From positions 1 through 11,789 of the forward strand of contig CAYGTK010000139.1 of the NCBI GenBank assembly GCA_964352775.1: a stretch of DNA of 11,789 bases. The letters are read 5' to 3'. A program made the translations under genes and the position numbers. Below are positions 1 through 7,422 of this stretch, in pieces. The notes beneath the pieces are model-generated. The model was not told the origin of the DNA and did no database searches. It saw only the letters and a list, made by a program, of their open reading frames with translations. Origin of the DNA: CAYGTK01 sp964352775. GTDB taxonomy: Bacteria; Bacteroidota; Bacteroidia; Chitinophagales; CAIOSU01. How positions within the stretch are numbered: the stretch's first letter is position 1; each line of letters opens with the position of its first letter.

Positions 1-47
1 TTGTTCTCCTGCTGGTCGCTTGGGTTAATGTTTTTTTCTTCGCTCAA
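1..47 (-). CDS. Probable 5' end of a gene after cmk, possibly ribosomal protein S1 (rpsA); partial
   Basis: Only about 15 codons are visible, reading leftward from a TTG at 47-45: M-S-E-E-K-N-I-N-P-S-D-Q-Q-E-N. No ATG is in frame; an in-frame TAA lies eight codons upstream of the TTG. The acidic MSEE-type opening resembles the start of Bacteroidota ribosomal protein S1. From general knowledge, rpsA follows cmk in many bacteria, which is the main reason for the suggestion. A strong promoter match on the same strand (93-123) supports a gene starting here. The identity is inference: fifteen residues cannot prove it, and the gene runs off the window. Confidence 0.42.
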   Translation of the reverse strand, partial: MSEEKNINPSDQQEN

Positions 48-92
48 AATAGAGAGTTTAAAATGTTAAAAAATATATTCCGAAATGGACCG

Positions 93-123
93 CAAAGATA
101 CGGTTATTTGTACTTATCAGCAA
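93..123 (-). promoter_or_regulatory. Bacteroidota-type promoter for the leftmost gene
   Basis: Read on the minus strand, TTG (123-121) is followed by 20 bases and then TATCTTTG (100-93). This is a full match to the Bacteroidota consensus (-33 TTG, about 19-21 bases, -7 TAnnTTTG). Transcription would start near position 86, giving a leader of roughly 40 bases before the TTG start codon at 47. The leftmost gene could thus be transcribed independently of porQ-cmk. I see no terminator between cmk and this promoter, so read-through from cmk is also possible. Confidence 0.6.
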
Positions 124-146
124 GTATTTGAAATAGGATAAATGGA

Positions 147-836
147 CTATGCCTCTGAACGCTCCAAAACCCAGCCCACAGCGGTTTCTAGCTGCTCCTC
201 TAAGCTTAGGTCTGATGTGTCTAAAACCACAGCATCTTCGGCTTGTTTTAGGGGGCTTACCTTACGGGTGCTGTCAATGCGATCACGCTCTTGTAAATTC
301 TCTGCCACTTGCTCACGGGTCACCTTTATTCCACGTGCAGTTAATTCTGCGTAACGTCTTTCGGTGCGTACATCTATGCGTGCAGTAACAAATATTTTCA
401 ACTCTGCATTGGGCAGAACTACGGTGCCAATATCGCGGCCATCCATAATGAGGCCGCCATGTTTGCCAAGCACTTGTTGGCGCTCTACCATAGCATGGCG
501 AACCTCCTTAACTCTAGCTACCGGGCTTACAGCACCTGAAACGCGCATGGTACGTATGTCACTTTCTATGTCTTTACCATTGAGTATGGTGCGGCTAGTG
601 CCTAGCTCATTATCATACTGAAAATCGATAGTGATGTTCGGTAGTTCTGCAACTATAGCATTTACATCTTCTGGGTCAATGCCTTTATCAAGGATATGAA
701 GTGTAACGGCCCTGTACATTGCTCCACTATCTAAGTAGATGTAGTTAAGCTTTTTAGCCAACCCCTTAGCAATGGTGCTTTTGCCACAGGAAGCAAAGCC
801 ATCAATAGCTACTGTTATTTTATTGAGAGGAGTCAT
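147..836 (-). CDS. cmk: Cytidylate kinase (CMP/dCMP kinase)
   Basis: A cytoplasmic enzyme that transfers phosphate from ATP to CMP or dCMP, giving CDP or dCDP for pyrimidine nucleotide supply. It has 229 residues, the usual length for the family. Visible motifs are the P-loop GFASCGKST (13-21), with the Cys in place of Gly that I associate with Bacteroidota, DSGAMYRA (36-43), the DGRDIGT motif (132-138), and the nucleotide-binding run RDRIDSTRKVSPL (184-196) followed by DTS (206-208). I chose the ATG at 836 because it puts the P-loop at the normal distance from the N-terminus. An in-frame ATG at 857 would add seven atypical residues. The start overlaps the 3' end of porQ by 17 bases, which suggests cotranscription and translational coupling. 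The stop is TAG at 149-147. Confidence 0.96.
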   Translation of the reverse strand: MTPLNKITVAIDGFASCGKSTIAKGLAKKLNYIYLDSGAMYRAVTLHILDKGIDPEDVNAIVAELPNITIDFQYDNELGTSRTILNGKDIESDIRTMRVSGAVSPVARVKEVRHAMVERQQVLGKHGGLIMDGRDIGTVVLPNAELKIFVTARIDVRTERRYAELTARGIKVTREQVAENLQERDRIDSTRKVSPLKQAEDAVVLDTSDLSLEEQLETAVGWVLERSEA

Positions 837-1923
837 TAGCTGGTGGCACAGGGTCAATAGGAAGTGGTTGCGCCTCGCGTGTTTTCTTTTTCTTGAATGC
901 TGACATATTCACTTGAACGGTGAATTGAGTACTAGCCCTGGCAATATGGTATCTAGCTCTTGCCACGCTAAAAGTGAATTGCTTAATGTATAAGTTAACT
1001 CCAAAGGAGAAACCCGTAAGTCCTTTCTTAGTGTCTACTGCAAGCTCTTGCCTGCGCATGTGGTTGTAGGCAAAGTTCAAGCTCATGAATTTCCCAAAGT
1101 AGAATTCTCCGTTAATGATAACGTGGCGGGCTAAGTTGTCAAACACTTCAGCCGCGCGTTTACTGTCATTTGCAGTAGTGTCACCAAACAGGGTGGTTTC
1201 TTCCTGTGCATTAGGGTCGTCGTAGCGAACGTTGTAGCGATTCAGATTATGTAATATCAAACCAATACGGAAGGGCAGGTGCTTAAATCGTTTTGATACT
1301 CCTATCTGTATTTCAAAGGGCAGGGGTGCACGTTCGCCTGGCACATAGGAGGTTAGCTGTACACCAATGTTTTTCAATAGAATGGAAGCTGTAAAAGAGC
1401 CTGATGAATCACTATAACTTGCTGCTAGGTCAAAAGCTAAGCCAAGAGATGATGCGTTGTCTATTTTGCCATATAGGAATTTGAAGTTAGCTCCATAGCT
1501 GTATCTATCCATTTGATATGCACCACCAACTTGGAAGGCCATTTCGCCTGCATTGAAAGTACCCATAGGGGCTGCGGTAAAGTCAGTTCGGGTCATTTCA
1601 CCATAGCTTACATATTGTATCGCCCCTTGAAAAGTGGCTATGCCAGGATAGTGACGGGTATAACTAAAGTTACCGTGATTTAAGCCAGGTACAAAGGATA
1701 CTGTGCTAGCAGAAATGCGGTGATGCATGTCTTTATTAAGCAAAGAAGGATTGTGGAAACCGAGAGTAGGGTCGTTGTCTCTTACAAAGTGAGCTCCTCC
1801 CGCTCCTGTTACTCTACCCGATGCAGGTAGGTTAACGAAATCGAATACGGAGTTACCGCCTATCTGGGCGGAAACCGAAAAGCTGATAGCTGAAATTAAT
1901 AGTAGAAAAACCCCTCTTAACAA
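820..1923 (-). CDS. porQ: Type IX secretion system protein PorQ
   Basis: PorQ is an outer-membrane component of the T9SS, known in Porphyromonas gingivalis to be needed for secretion and attachment of cargo proteins that carry a C-terminal sorting domain. The 367-residue product starts with a good signal peptide, with predicted cleavage after residue 19 (SVSA|QIGG). The mature N-terminus reads QIGGNSVFDFVNLPASGR, then a GGAHFVRDNDPTLGFHNPSLL segment, both typical of the family. The rest alternates aromatic and small residues as in an outer-membrane beta-barrel (for example YGANFKFLYGKI). A Lys-rich stretch and a Pro-rich tail end the protein. The start must be TTG (1923-1921): no ATG exists in frame between it and the upstream stop at 1962-1960. 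It overlaps cmk by 17 bases. I recall porQ-cmk adjacency in other Bacteroidota, which agrees with this call. Confidence 0.9.
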   Translation of the reverse strand: MLRGVFLLLISAISFSVSAQIGGNSVFDFVNLPASGRVTGAGGAHFVRDNDPTLGFHNPSLLNKDMHHRISASTVSFVPGLNHGNFSYTRHYPGIATFQGAIQYVSYGEMTRTDFTAAPMGTFNAGEMAFQVGGAYQMDRYSYGANFKFLYGKIDNASSLGLAFDLAASYSDSSGSFTASILLKNIGVQLTSYVPGERAPLPFEIQIGVSKRFKHLPFRIGLILHNLNRYNVRYDDPNAQEETTLFGDTTANDSKRAAEVFDNLARHVIINGEFYFGKFMSLNFAYNHMRRQELAVDTKKGLTGFSFGVNLYIKQFTFSVARARYHIARASTQFTVQVNMSAFKKKKTREAQPLPIDPVPPANDSSQ

Positions 1924-2128
1924 AGTACCTGTGTTTGCTCGATGATGGAACGAAGATAACTAGATTTTATTTTGAGCATAGTGCTGTGTTTTCCCCATTA
2001 GTAAGCATATCGTTACTCTAACTCTTACAGATGTTATTAGAAACAAAATGTAAGTGTGAAACTCTAAGAGCTGTATTACGTAAAGAAAAGGTGAAACACA
2101 CCGTTGAAAAACGGACAAAACCTTGATT
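1924..2128. other. Divergent intergenic region between porQ and the first giant gene
   Basis: These 205 bases should hold the promoters for porQ (minus) and the large cargo gene (plus). No full consensus promoter is visible. On the minus strand TATCTTCG (1958-1951) matches seven of eight bases of TAnnTTTG but lacks a TTG at the expected distance. On the plus strand TAGATTTT (1961-1968) is a seven-of-eight match, with a TTG at 1935-1937 spaced 23 bases, a little long. An eight-base palindrome TTACGTAA sits at 2076-2083, and a 6-base inverted repeat (CTTACA at 2024, TGTAAG at 2049) lies upstream. Either could be chance. No small gene is supported. Confidence 0.5.
2101..2114 (+). promoter_or_regulatory. 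Small perfect hairpin just upstream of the giant-gene start
   Basis: CCGTT-GAAA-AACGG forms a five-base-pair stem closed by a GAAA loop, which is of the stable GNRA tetraloop type. It ends 14 bases before the ATG at 2129, close to the ribosome landing zone. It could affect translation initiation or leader stability. It is short, so chance is a real alternative, and the second paralog has no obvious equivalent. Confidence 0.3.
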
Positions 2129-5100
2129 ATGCGGAATTACACCGTTATACAGTTCACTCGTAGTGCAATAGTTCTATTGCTGTTTACGGCTTTTGGCTTT
2201 CCAAAAGCGTTTGCTCAAACTGGCCCAGGTGGAGTAGGAAACTCTACTACCAATGAGCTCTGGCTTCGCGCTGGTGACTTAGCTTTAAGTGATGGTGTAC
2301 TTGTTACAGTGAACTGGGAAGACCAGTCGGGTAACGATCATCACGCTTCGCAAGGTAATGGTGCTAACCAACCTACCTATCAAGCTGGTGAAATAAATGG
2401 ACAACCCGTTGTTCGGTTTGATGGAACGGATGACTTTTTAGATGATGTATATAGTTATTCAGCACAAACTGTATTCTCGGTATACAGAGTTAGTGGAACT
2501 ACTCAAGGTACGAGCGAACTTGCCCAAATATGGGGTAACTATGGTGACGGTGTTCAAGTAGGTCCCGACCCTAGAAGTGGAGCAAATGAAAGAGGCTACA
2601 GCTTTGATGGTGTCACCTCTAGTGGAACTACGGCCAGATATGCACATAAGGGAGCTGCTTTCGGTAGCTATGCTACAAATGATAATACTAGCCAGTGGAG
2701 CTATGATGCTACGGAGCTGATAACTGCAGAATTTCAATCCTCTGAATCGTTAACTCGTCAAGTCATTGGTTCATTGTATCCTAGCTTTACTATTGGCGAT
2801 CATCAATTTGGGGGCGATATTGCAGAGATAATTGTTTACAACATCACCTTGAACAGTGCAGAACGCATTGTAGTAGAGAACTATTTAGCTTCTAAATATG
2901 ACATTACCATTTCCAACGACCTTTACAGTTATGAATCTACTCACGCAAATGATGTAGCTGGAATTGGTAGAAACGGTGCAGACCAAAACACAGCTGCATA
3001 TTCGGCTGGTATTTTACAGATAAGTAACCCAACTAGTCCACATCCAGGCGATTGGATGTTTTTTGGACATAATGATGGAGGAGTTTCTTCTTGGAATACC
3101 GCAGAGTCGCCAAATACTGAGACTCGTCGTATCGGTAGAGAATGGCGTATCGATCAAACTAACGGTATAGGCAGTGTTACTTACACTATTGATAGTGCAA
3201 ATCTGCCTGCTATGCCATCTGGTTTTGGTATGTACGCTCTTTTAGTTGATGCAGACGGTAATTTTAGTAGCGGTGCTACCGTTCACCAATTGACTGACCA
3301 AGGTGGCGGTAAATATGCTTCGGCATCGCTTACTGTGGCTGATGGTGAATATGTTACCGTAGCTGTAGTTGATGCCAGCATTGGCTTTACATCGGCAACG
3401 GCAAGCGGACAGGAAACTATTACCTCTCCTTCTTTTGATATTGAAGTTAATTTTGTTCCTGCTGCAGATCTTAACGTTACTTATGCTACAGCTAATGGAA
3501 CGGCAGGAACGGCAGACTTTACCGCTACTGGTGCAACAGTAGCCACTATATCTGCTGGATCGACCAGCACAAGTTTTAATGTAACCGTTAACAACGATAC
3601 TTTATTAGAAAGTGATGAAACGTTCACCATTAATTTGAGTAATGGGCCATCAACAGTACCTTTTTCGGATAGTGTAATGACCTATACAATTCAAGATGAG
3701 GATAACCCTAGAAAGATATATTTTGCTTTGGCTACTTCTTCAATAACAGAAGATAATACCACGGTGAATGTAACCGTAGAATTAGATAGTGTAGACTTAG
3801 TAAATCCTAGTACGGTACAATATGCTGTTACTTCTGGTACGGCAACAGGTGGTGGAAGCGATTATACGCTAGCATCTGGTACCGCAACTATTACTGCTAC
3901 TAATAGTTCCACTACATTTAGTGTGAGCATAGTTGAAGATGTGATATTTGAAGGTGATGAAACTATAGTGATAAGCTTAAGCTCACCAACAAATAGTAAC
4001 CTATCAGGTGTGAAACCTATAGTGCATACGTTAACTATTTCGGATGACGAAGTTGCTCCTACGGTTGGTTTAAGTTCAACTTCTAGCTCTGCAAGCGAGT
4101 CTACAACTTCAGTCAATATTGGAGTAGAGTTAACAGCAATAGCGGGAAGCGATGTTTCTGTAGATTATTCCGTTACTGGCGGAGATGCTGCTGGTGCGGG
4201 TAATGATTATACTTTAGCTGCTGGAACAGCCACAATTACTGCGGGTAATTTAACTACTAACATAGTACTAACCATAGTAGATGATGGTACAGTTGAATTA
4301 GATGAGACAGTAGAGGTAACTATTACTAATGCTACTGTAGTCAGTATGGGTGCCGATTCTGTTTATACATACACTATCTTAAATGATGATGTGCTGGGTA
4401 CTACTGGTCCTGCTGGTGTAGGTGATGCTGGAATAAACGAACTTTGGCTAAAAGCGGAGGATATTGCTCAAGCTAATGGATCAACTGTTAGTTCTTGGAG
4501 TGATGCCTCGGGTAATGGTCATAATGCCTCCAGCTCAGGTGGTAATCAACCCACTTACCGCACTACATCTGCAAATGGACAACCTGCAGTTCGCTTTGAT
4601 GGAATTGACGATGACTTTAATGATGCCCATGTTTATTCAGGAAGAACAGTATTTGCCGTATTTAATGCAAGTAGCTCTACCCAATCTAATGCAGATCTTG
4701 CACAGCTATGGGGTAATTACGGAGATGGAGTACAATTGTCTATAGACCCTAGATCAGGTAATCTACGTGGTTTTAGTTTTGATGGTAATGGAAGTACAAC
4801 AGGAGCAGTTTCCCTTAATGGAGCTAGTCCTGCAGGATTTGTAGAGGATGGAAATGCACAACAATGGGCTTATGATAGCTGGAATGTGGTATCTGTTGAA
4901 TTTGATGCTACAACAACAATTAATCGGCAAGTAATAGGCTCTCTTTTACCAGCACTTAACAATCATAATTTTGGTGGTGATATGGCTGAGCTTATTGTTT
5001 ACAGTGATGTAATGAATACTGCCCAGCGTAAGATCATTCAGAACTATTTAGCTGCTAAGTATGGAGTAACGATAGGCTCAGACCTATATGGATACGAAAG

Positions 5101-7285
5101 CACACACAGTAATGATGTAGCTGGTATTGGTCGTGAAGATGCTAGTAACTTTCACGTAAGCGCACAAAGTGGAGGTATTTTAACTGCGAGAAATGCTAAC
5201 AACCTAGATGATGGCGATTTTCTATTGTATGGTCACGATGATGGCAGTATTGCTAGTTTCGGAACAAGTGATGTGCCTAATACTTCTACACGGAGGGTTT
5301 CTCGCGAATGGCGAATGAGCGAAACGGGTGAAGTAGGCTCTCTAACCATAGAGATAGATGCTACTACGCTACCTTCATTACCTAGTGGTTTCACTAGCTA
5401 TGCTTTATTGGTTGATGCTGATGGTACATTCGCTGATACGTCAAGTTATTATGTATTGACTAACACTGCTGGCTCACTTTATGAAGCCCAGAATGTGAAC
5501 ATAACAGATGGTGACTATGTAACTATTGTTGCAGTAGAAAACATCACATCAGCAACTGGCGATTTTAACCTAGCAGCAACTTGGACTGATGGTGCTGTGC
5601 CATCGGCAGGCGAACCAGCAATAATATCTGCTAATCACGAAATATCAGTAACTGCTGATAGAACAATAGGTAGCCTATATATCAGTACAGGCGCAGTAAT
5701 TGATATGGGTAGTAATACCATTACCTTAAATACTGGTAGCATAACTAACCTTGGAAGCTTTGATGCAGGCGTTAGTACTGTATTGTATAGCGGTAGCGTT
5801 TCACAAAGCGTTGCGCCTGTCGCCTACCATCACCTAAGTTTTTCTGGTAGCGGAACTAAAACCTTAGGAGGAGATATCACCTTAACAGGAAACCTACTGC
5901 TAAGTGCTGGAACTTTAGATGCGGATGCCGGTAATGATCATAGCATTAGCCTAAGAGGTAACTGGGATGCTAGTAGTGGAACTTTTGTAGCTAGAAGTGG
6001 TACAGTAACATTCAATGGACTATCAGGCCAAAATGTTATTTCAGATGGTTCTAGCTTTAGTAATGTTATTGTATCTAACTCGGGTACTGGCTTAACATTA
6101 GGTGATGAAATGACAGTGAGTAATATACTCACCCTAACGGATGGGGTTGTTACCACAGGAGCAAACACCCTTATAGTAAGTAGTACTAGCGCATCTGCGG
6201 TAGCAGGCTTTAGCTCAGCTAGTTTTGTGAATGGTACCATACAAAGGGGTATAGCTTCCAATACTGATACGTACAGCTTCCCAGTAGGAAATGGTGCCGG
6301 AGCAAGCAACTACTACCGAGCAGACATAGTTAACGGTAACATGACCGGAGTAAGTAACATAACGGCCAGCTTTGGTGCATTAGCAAACCACGTAGATGGT
6401 GACATGACTGCCACCGATGCACAAATAACTTATACCAGTATGAACACAGCTGGTACTTGGACAATTACCCCTAATAGCCAACCAGGTGGTGGTAGTTATA
6501 GCGCGCAGTTGTACATCACTAACGTTGGAGGATTAACGGATAATGAGTTCGGTATATTGAAACGTGGAGATGCATCTACAAGTGGTGCCGACTGGAGCGA
6601 CGGTGGAGGCACTCTAAGTGCAGAGAATGGCTCAGGTCGATTAGTTGCGGGTGGGTTTGCTTTACGTACGGGCTTAACAAGCTTTTCAGAGTTCGGAATA
6701 GGAGAGGGAACGAGCGGAACAGGTTTACCGATAGTGCTACTTGATTTTACAGCTGAAGACAAAGGCGATAAAGTTCAATTGAACTGGGCAACAGCAGCAG
6801 AGATAAATAATGACTTCTTTACTATTGAAAGAAGTAGAGATGGCCAAGAATTTGAAGTGCTACTTACCCAAGAAGGTGCTGGCAACAGTACGCAGGTATT
6901 GTACTACGAAGATCTAGACGACGATCCGTTGGAAGGCATCAGCTATTACCGTTTAAAGCAAACAGACTTTGATGGTGCATACGAGTACAGCGATGTAGTA
7001 GCAGTAGACAGAAGTAAGAACACTACAGTATCTATAGATGTATATCCCAACCCTACAATAGATGGTAACTTGACCATTGACGTTAAGGGAATGAACCCGT
7101 TAATGGGCGAAACAGAAATAAGTATCACTGGCTTAGATGGTAAGATAGTATACCGCTACAAGTTAATAAATGAAGCAGAAAGAAGCTTACCAGTACAGCT
7201 GGATGAGAACTTGAACAAGGGCATGTACTTCATTACCATTACCCATGGCGAAAGGGTGCTTCACACTAAGCTGTTATTGGAATAA
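2129..7285 (+). CDS. Giant T9SS-exported surface protein, lectin / Calx-beta / sorting domain
   Basis: The 1718-residue product is probably a cell-surface adhesin or glycan-binding protein; the exact ligand is unknown. In order: signal peptide 1-29 (cleavage AFA|QTGP); LamG/concanavalin A-like module about 30-265, with typical ELWLRAGDL and GQPVVRFDG strands; linker domain beginning THANDVAGIGR and reaching about 415; three Calx-beta domains (about 418-525, 528-640, 646-755), each with an E-x-D-E-T calcium-site motif; second lectin module from 756 with its own linker to about 1135; beta-rich region about 1137-1530, starting with a G8-like ATWTDGAVP segment; Fn3-like domain about 1533-1630 (LPIVLLDFTA, ERSRDGQEFE); T9SS type A sorting domain about 1634-1718 with YPNP near its start and GMYFITI...KLLLE at the end. 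I chose ATG 2129 over an in-frame TTG at 2123. It is divergent from porQ and followed after 137 bases by a paralog. Confidence 0.92.
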   Translation: MRNYTVIQFTRSAIVLLLFTAFGFPKAFAQTGPGGVGNSTTNELWLRAGDLALSDGVLVTVNWEDQSGNDHHASQGNGANQPTYQAGEINGQPVVRFDGTDDFLDDVYSYSAQTVFSVYRVSGTTQGTSELAQIWGNYGDGVQVGPDPRSGANERGYSFDGVTSSGTTARYAHKGAAFGSYATNDNTSQWSYDATELITAEFQSSESLTRQVIGSLYPSFTIGDHQFGGDIAEIIVYNITLNSAERIVVENYLASKYDITISNDLYSYESTHANDVAGIGRNGADQNTAAYSAGILQISNPTSPHPGDWMFFGHNDGGVSSWNTAESPNTETRRIGREWRIDQTNGIGSVTYTIDSANLPAMPSGFGMYALLVDADGNFSSGATVHQLTDQGGGKYASASLTVADGEYVTVAVVDASIGFTSATASGQETITSPSFDIEVNFVPAADLNVTYATANGTAGTADFTATGATVATISAGSTSTSFNVTVNNDTLLESDETFTINLSNGPSTVPFSDSVMTYTIQDEDNPRKIYFALATSSITEDNTTVNVTVELDSVDLVNPSTVQYAVTSGTATGGGSDYTLASGTATITATNSSTTFSVSIVEDVIFEGDETIVISLSSPTNSNLSGVKPIVHTLTISDDEVAPTVGLSSTSSSASESTTSVNIGVELTAIAGSDVSVDYSVTGGDAAGAGNDYTLAAGTATITAGNLTTNIVLTIVDDGTVELDETVEVTITNATVVSMGADSVYTYTILNDDVLGTTGPAGVGDAGINELWLKAEDIAQANGSTVSSWSDASGNGHNASSSGGNQPTYRTTSANGQPAVRFDGIDDDFNDAHVYSGRTVFAVFNASSSTQSNADLAQLWGNYGDGVQLSIDPRSGNLRGFSFDGNGSTTGAVSLNGASPAGFVEDGNAQQWAYDSWNVVSVEFDATTTINRQVIGSLLPALNNHNFGGDMAELIVYSDVMNTAQRKIIQNYLAAKYGVTIGSDLYGYESTHSNDVAGIGREDASNFHVSAQSGGILTARNANNLDDGDFLLYGHDDGSIASFGTSDVPNTSTRRVSREWRMSETGEVGSLTIEIDATTLPSLPSGFTSYALLVDADGTFADTSSYYVLTNTAGSLYEAQNVNITDGDYVTIVAVENITSATGDFNLAATWTDGAVPSAGEPAIISANHEISVTADRTIGSLYISTGAVIDMGSNTITLNTGSITNLGSFDAGVSTVLYSGSVSQSVAPVAYHHLSFSGSGTKTLGGDITLTGNLLLSAGTLDADAGNDHSISLRGNWDASSGTFVARSGTVTFNGLSGQNVISDGSSFSNVIVSNSGTGLTLGDEMTVSNILTLTDGVVTTGANTLIVSSTSASAVAGFSSASFVNGTIQRGIASNTDTYSFPVGNGAGASNYYRADIVNGNMTGVSNITASFGALANHVDGDMTATDAQITYTSMNTAGTWTITPNSQPGGGSYSAQLYITNVGGLTDNEFGILKRGDASTSGADWSDGGGTLSAENGSGRLVAGGFALRTGLTSFSEFGIGEGTSGTGLPIVLLDFTAEDKGDKVQLNWATAAEINNDFFTIERSRDGQEFEVLLTQEGAGNSTQVLYYEDLDDDPLEGISYYRLKQTDFDGAYEYSDVVAVDRSKNTTVSIDVYPNPTIDGNLTIDVKGMNPLMGETEISITGLDGKIVYRYKLINEAERSLPVQLDENLNKGMYFITITHGERVLHTKLLLE
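2216..2960 (+). repeat. Lectin module 1 of the first giant protein
   Basis: This LamG-like module opens the mature protein with QTGPGGVG and NELWLRAGDL and closes with ENYLASKYDITIS. Its core contains WGNYGDGVQ, DPRSG and RQVIGSL. The same core motifs recur in module 2 of this protein (4394 onward) but are absent from both lectin modules of the downstream paralog. Confidence 0.75.
3380..4393 (+). repeat. Three tandem Calx-beta domains, first giant gene
   Basis: Three units of about 110-115 codons each end with the pattern E-x-D-E-T, a beta strand, and a terminal I-x-D-D/E segment: ESDETFTINLSN, EGDETIVISLSS and ELDETVEVTITN. Calx-beta domains bind calcium in sodium-calcium exchangers and integrin beta-4-like proteins, and in bacterial surface proteins they usually stiffen long extended chains. 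Here they separate the two lectin modules, so a calcium-dependent spacer role is the likely inference. Confidence 0.85.
4394..5140 (+). repeat. Lectin module 2 of the first giant protein
   Basis: The module opens with LGTTGPAGVG and NELWLKAEDI, nearly repeating the start of the mature protein, and ends with QNYLAAKYGVTIG and THSNDVAGIGRED. It carries the same WGNYGDGVQ, DPRSG and RQVIGSL core as module 1. Its linker instead resembles the equivalent linker of the paralog (ASNFHVSAQSGGIL here, ITNFHVAGQSSGIL there). Confidence 0.75.
5534..6259 (+). repeat. Beta-rich region, diverged copy of 10951-11676
   Basis: This segment encodes the start of the beta-rich region, from ENITSATGDF onward, with repeated short strands such as TLTGNLLLSAGTLDADAG. 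It aligns with the paralog at a constant offset of 5417 bases, apparently without gaps. A 60-base sample (5641-5700) has about 8 differences, many at third codon positions. The final 79 bases (6181-6259) have about 22 differences. Confidence 0.8.
6260..6372 (+). repeat. 113-base exact repeat, copy 1
   Basis: Base for base identical to 11677-11789 in the second giant gene, in the same reading frame (encoding a segment with YSFPVGNGAGASNYYRAD). The copy in the paralog ends only because the window ends, so the true repeat may be longer. The left border is sharp: adjacent sequence is only about 72% identical. Confidence 0.97.
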
Positions 7286-7288
7286 CAG
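7271..7288 (+). terminator. Inverted repeat over the stop codon of the first giant gene
   Basis: Arms CTGTTATT (7271-7278) and AATAACAG (7281-7288) are perfect complements separated by GG; the TAA stop lies in the right arm. In RNA this could fold as a seven-pair stem with a four-base loop. No run of T follows, so it is not a classical intrinsic terminator. It may mark or protect the 3' end of the message, or be chance. The stem is AT-rich and weak. Confidence 0.3.
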
Positions 7289-7305
7289 GGTATTTACCTT
7301 TCATA

Positions 7306-7335
7306 TTGGAACACTATGGTTTTTATCTGGGTTTG
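7306..7335 (+). promoter_or_regulatory. Possible promoter of the second giant gene
   Basis: TTG (7306-7308), 19 bases, then TGGGTTTG (7328-7335) matches the Bacteroidota promoter pattern with one mismatch (G for A at the second base of the -7 element). Transcription would start near 7342 and give a leader of about 80 bases before the ATG at 7423. If real, the second gene does not depend on transcription from the first. The 137-base gap contains no other gene. Confidence 0.35.
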
Positions 7336-7422
7336 AAAATAGACTCATTTATGTAACCTACCGCAGTTTACCACGTACAACTATACTGGAATCTCACACA
7401 CAGATTACAAAACCAGTATATT

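Noticed and set aside
142..621. Plus-strand open frames opposite cmk
   Set aside because: cmk motifs on the minus strand account for this sequence completely.
2123..2128. TTG two codons upstream as start of the first giant gene
   Set aside because: The ATG at 2129 gives an equally good signal peptide, and its opening MRNYTV parallels MRSYSV at the paralog's ATG start.
3862..4116. Open frame on the minus strand inside the Calx-beta array
   Set aside because: A shadow of the Thr/Ser/Val-rich coding strand; no signal, start region or homology features of its own.
5938..6309. Open frame on the minus strand with a similar minus-strand frame at 11475-11726, both beginning MLAPAPFPTGKLYVSV
   Set aside because: Their similarity follows directly from the conserved plus-strand paralogous coding regions. 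The plus frame is fully explained by a domain-bearing protein, and the minus frames are Pro/Val/Leu-rich mirror products without domain character.
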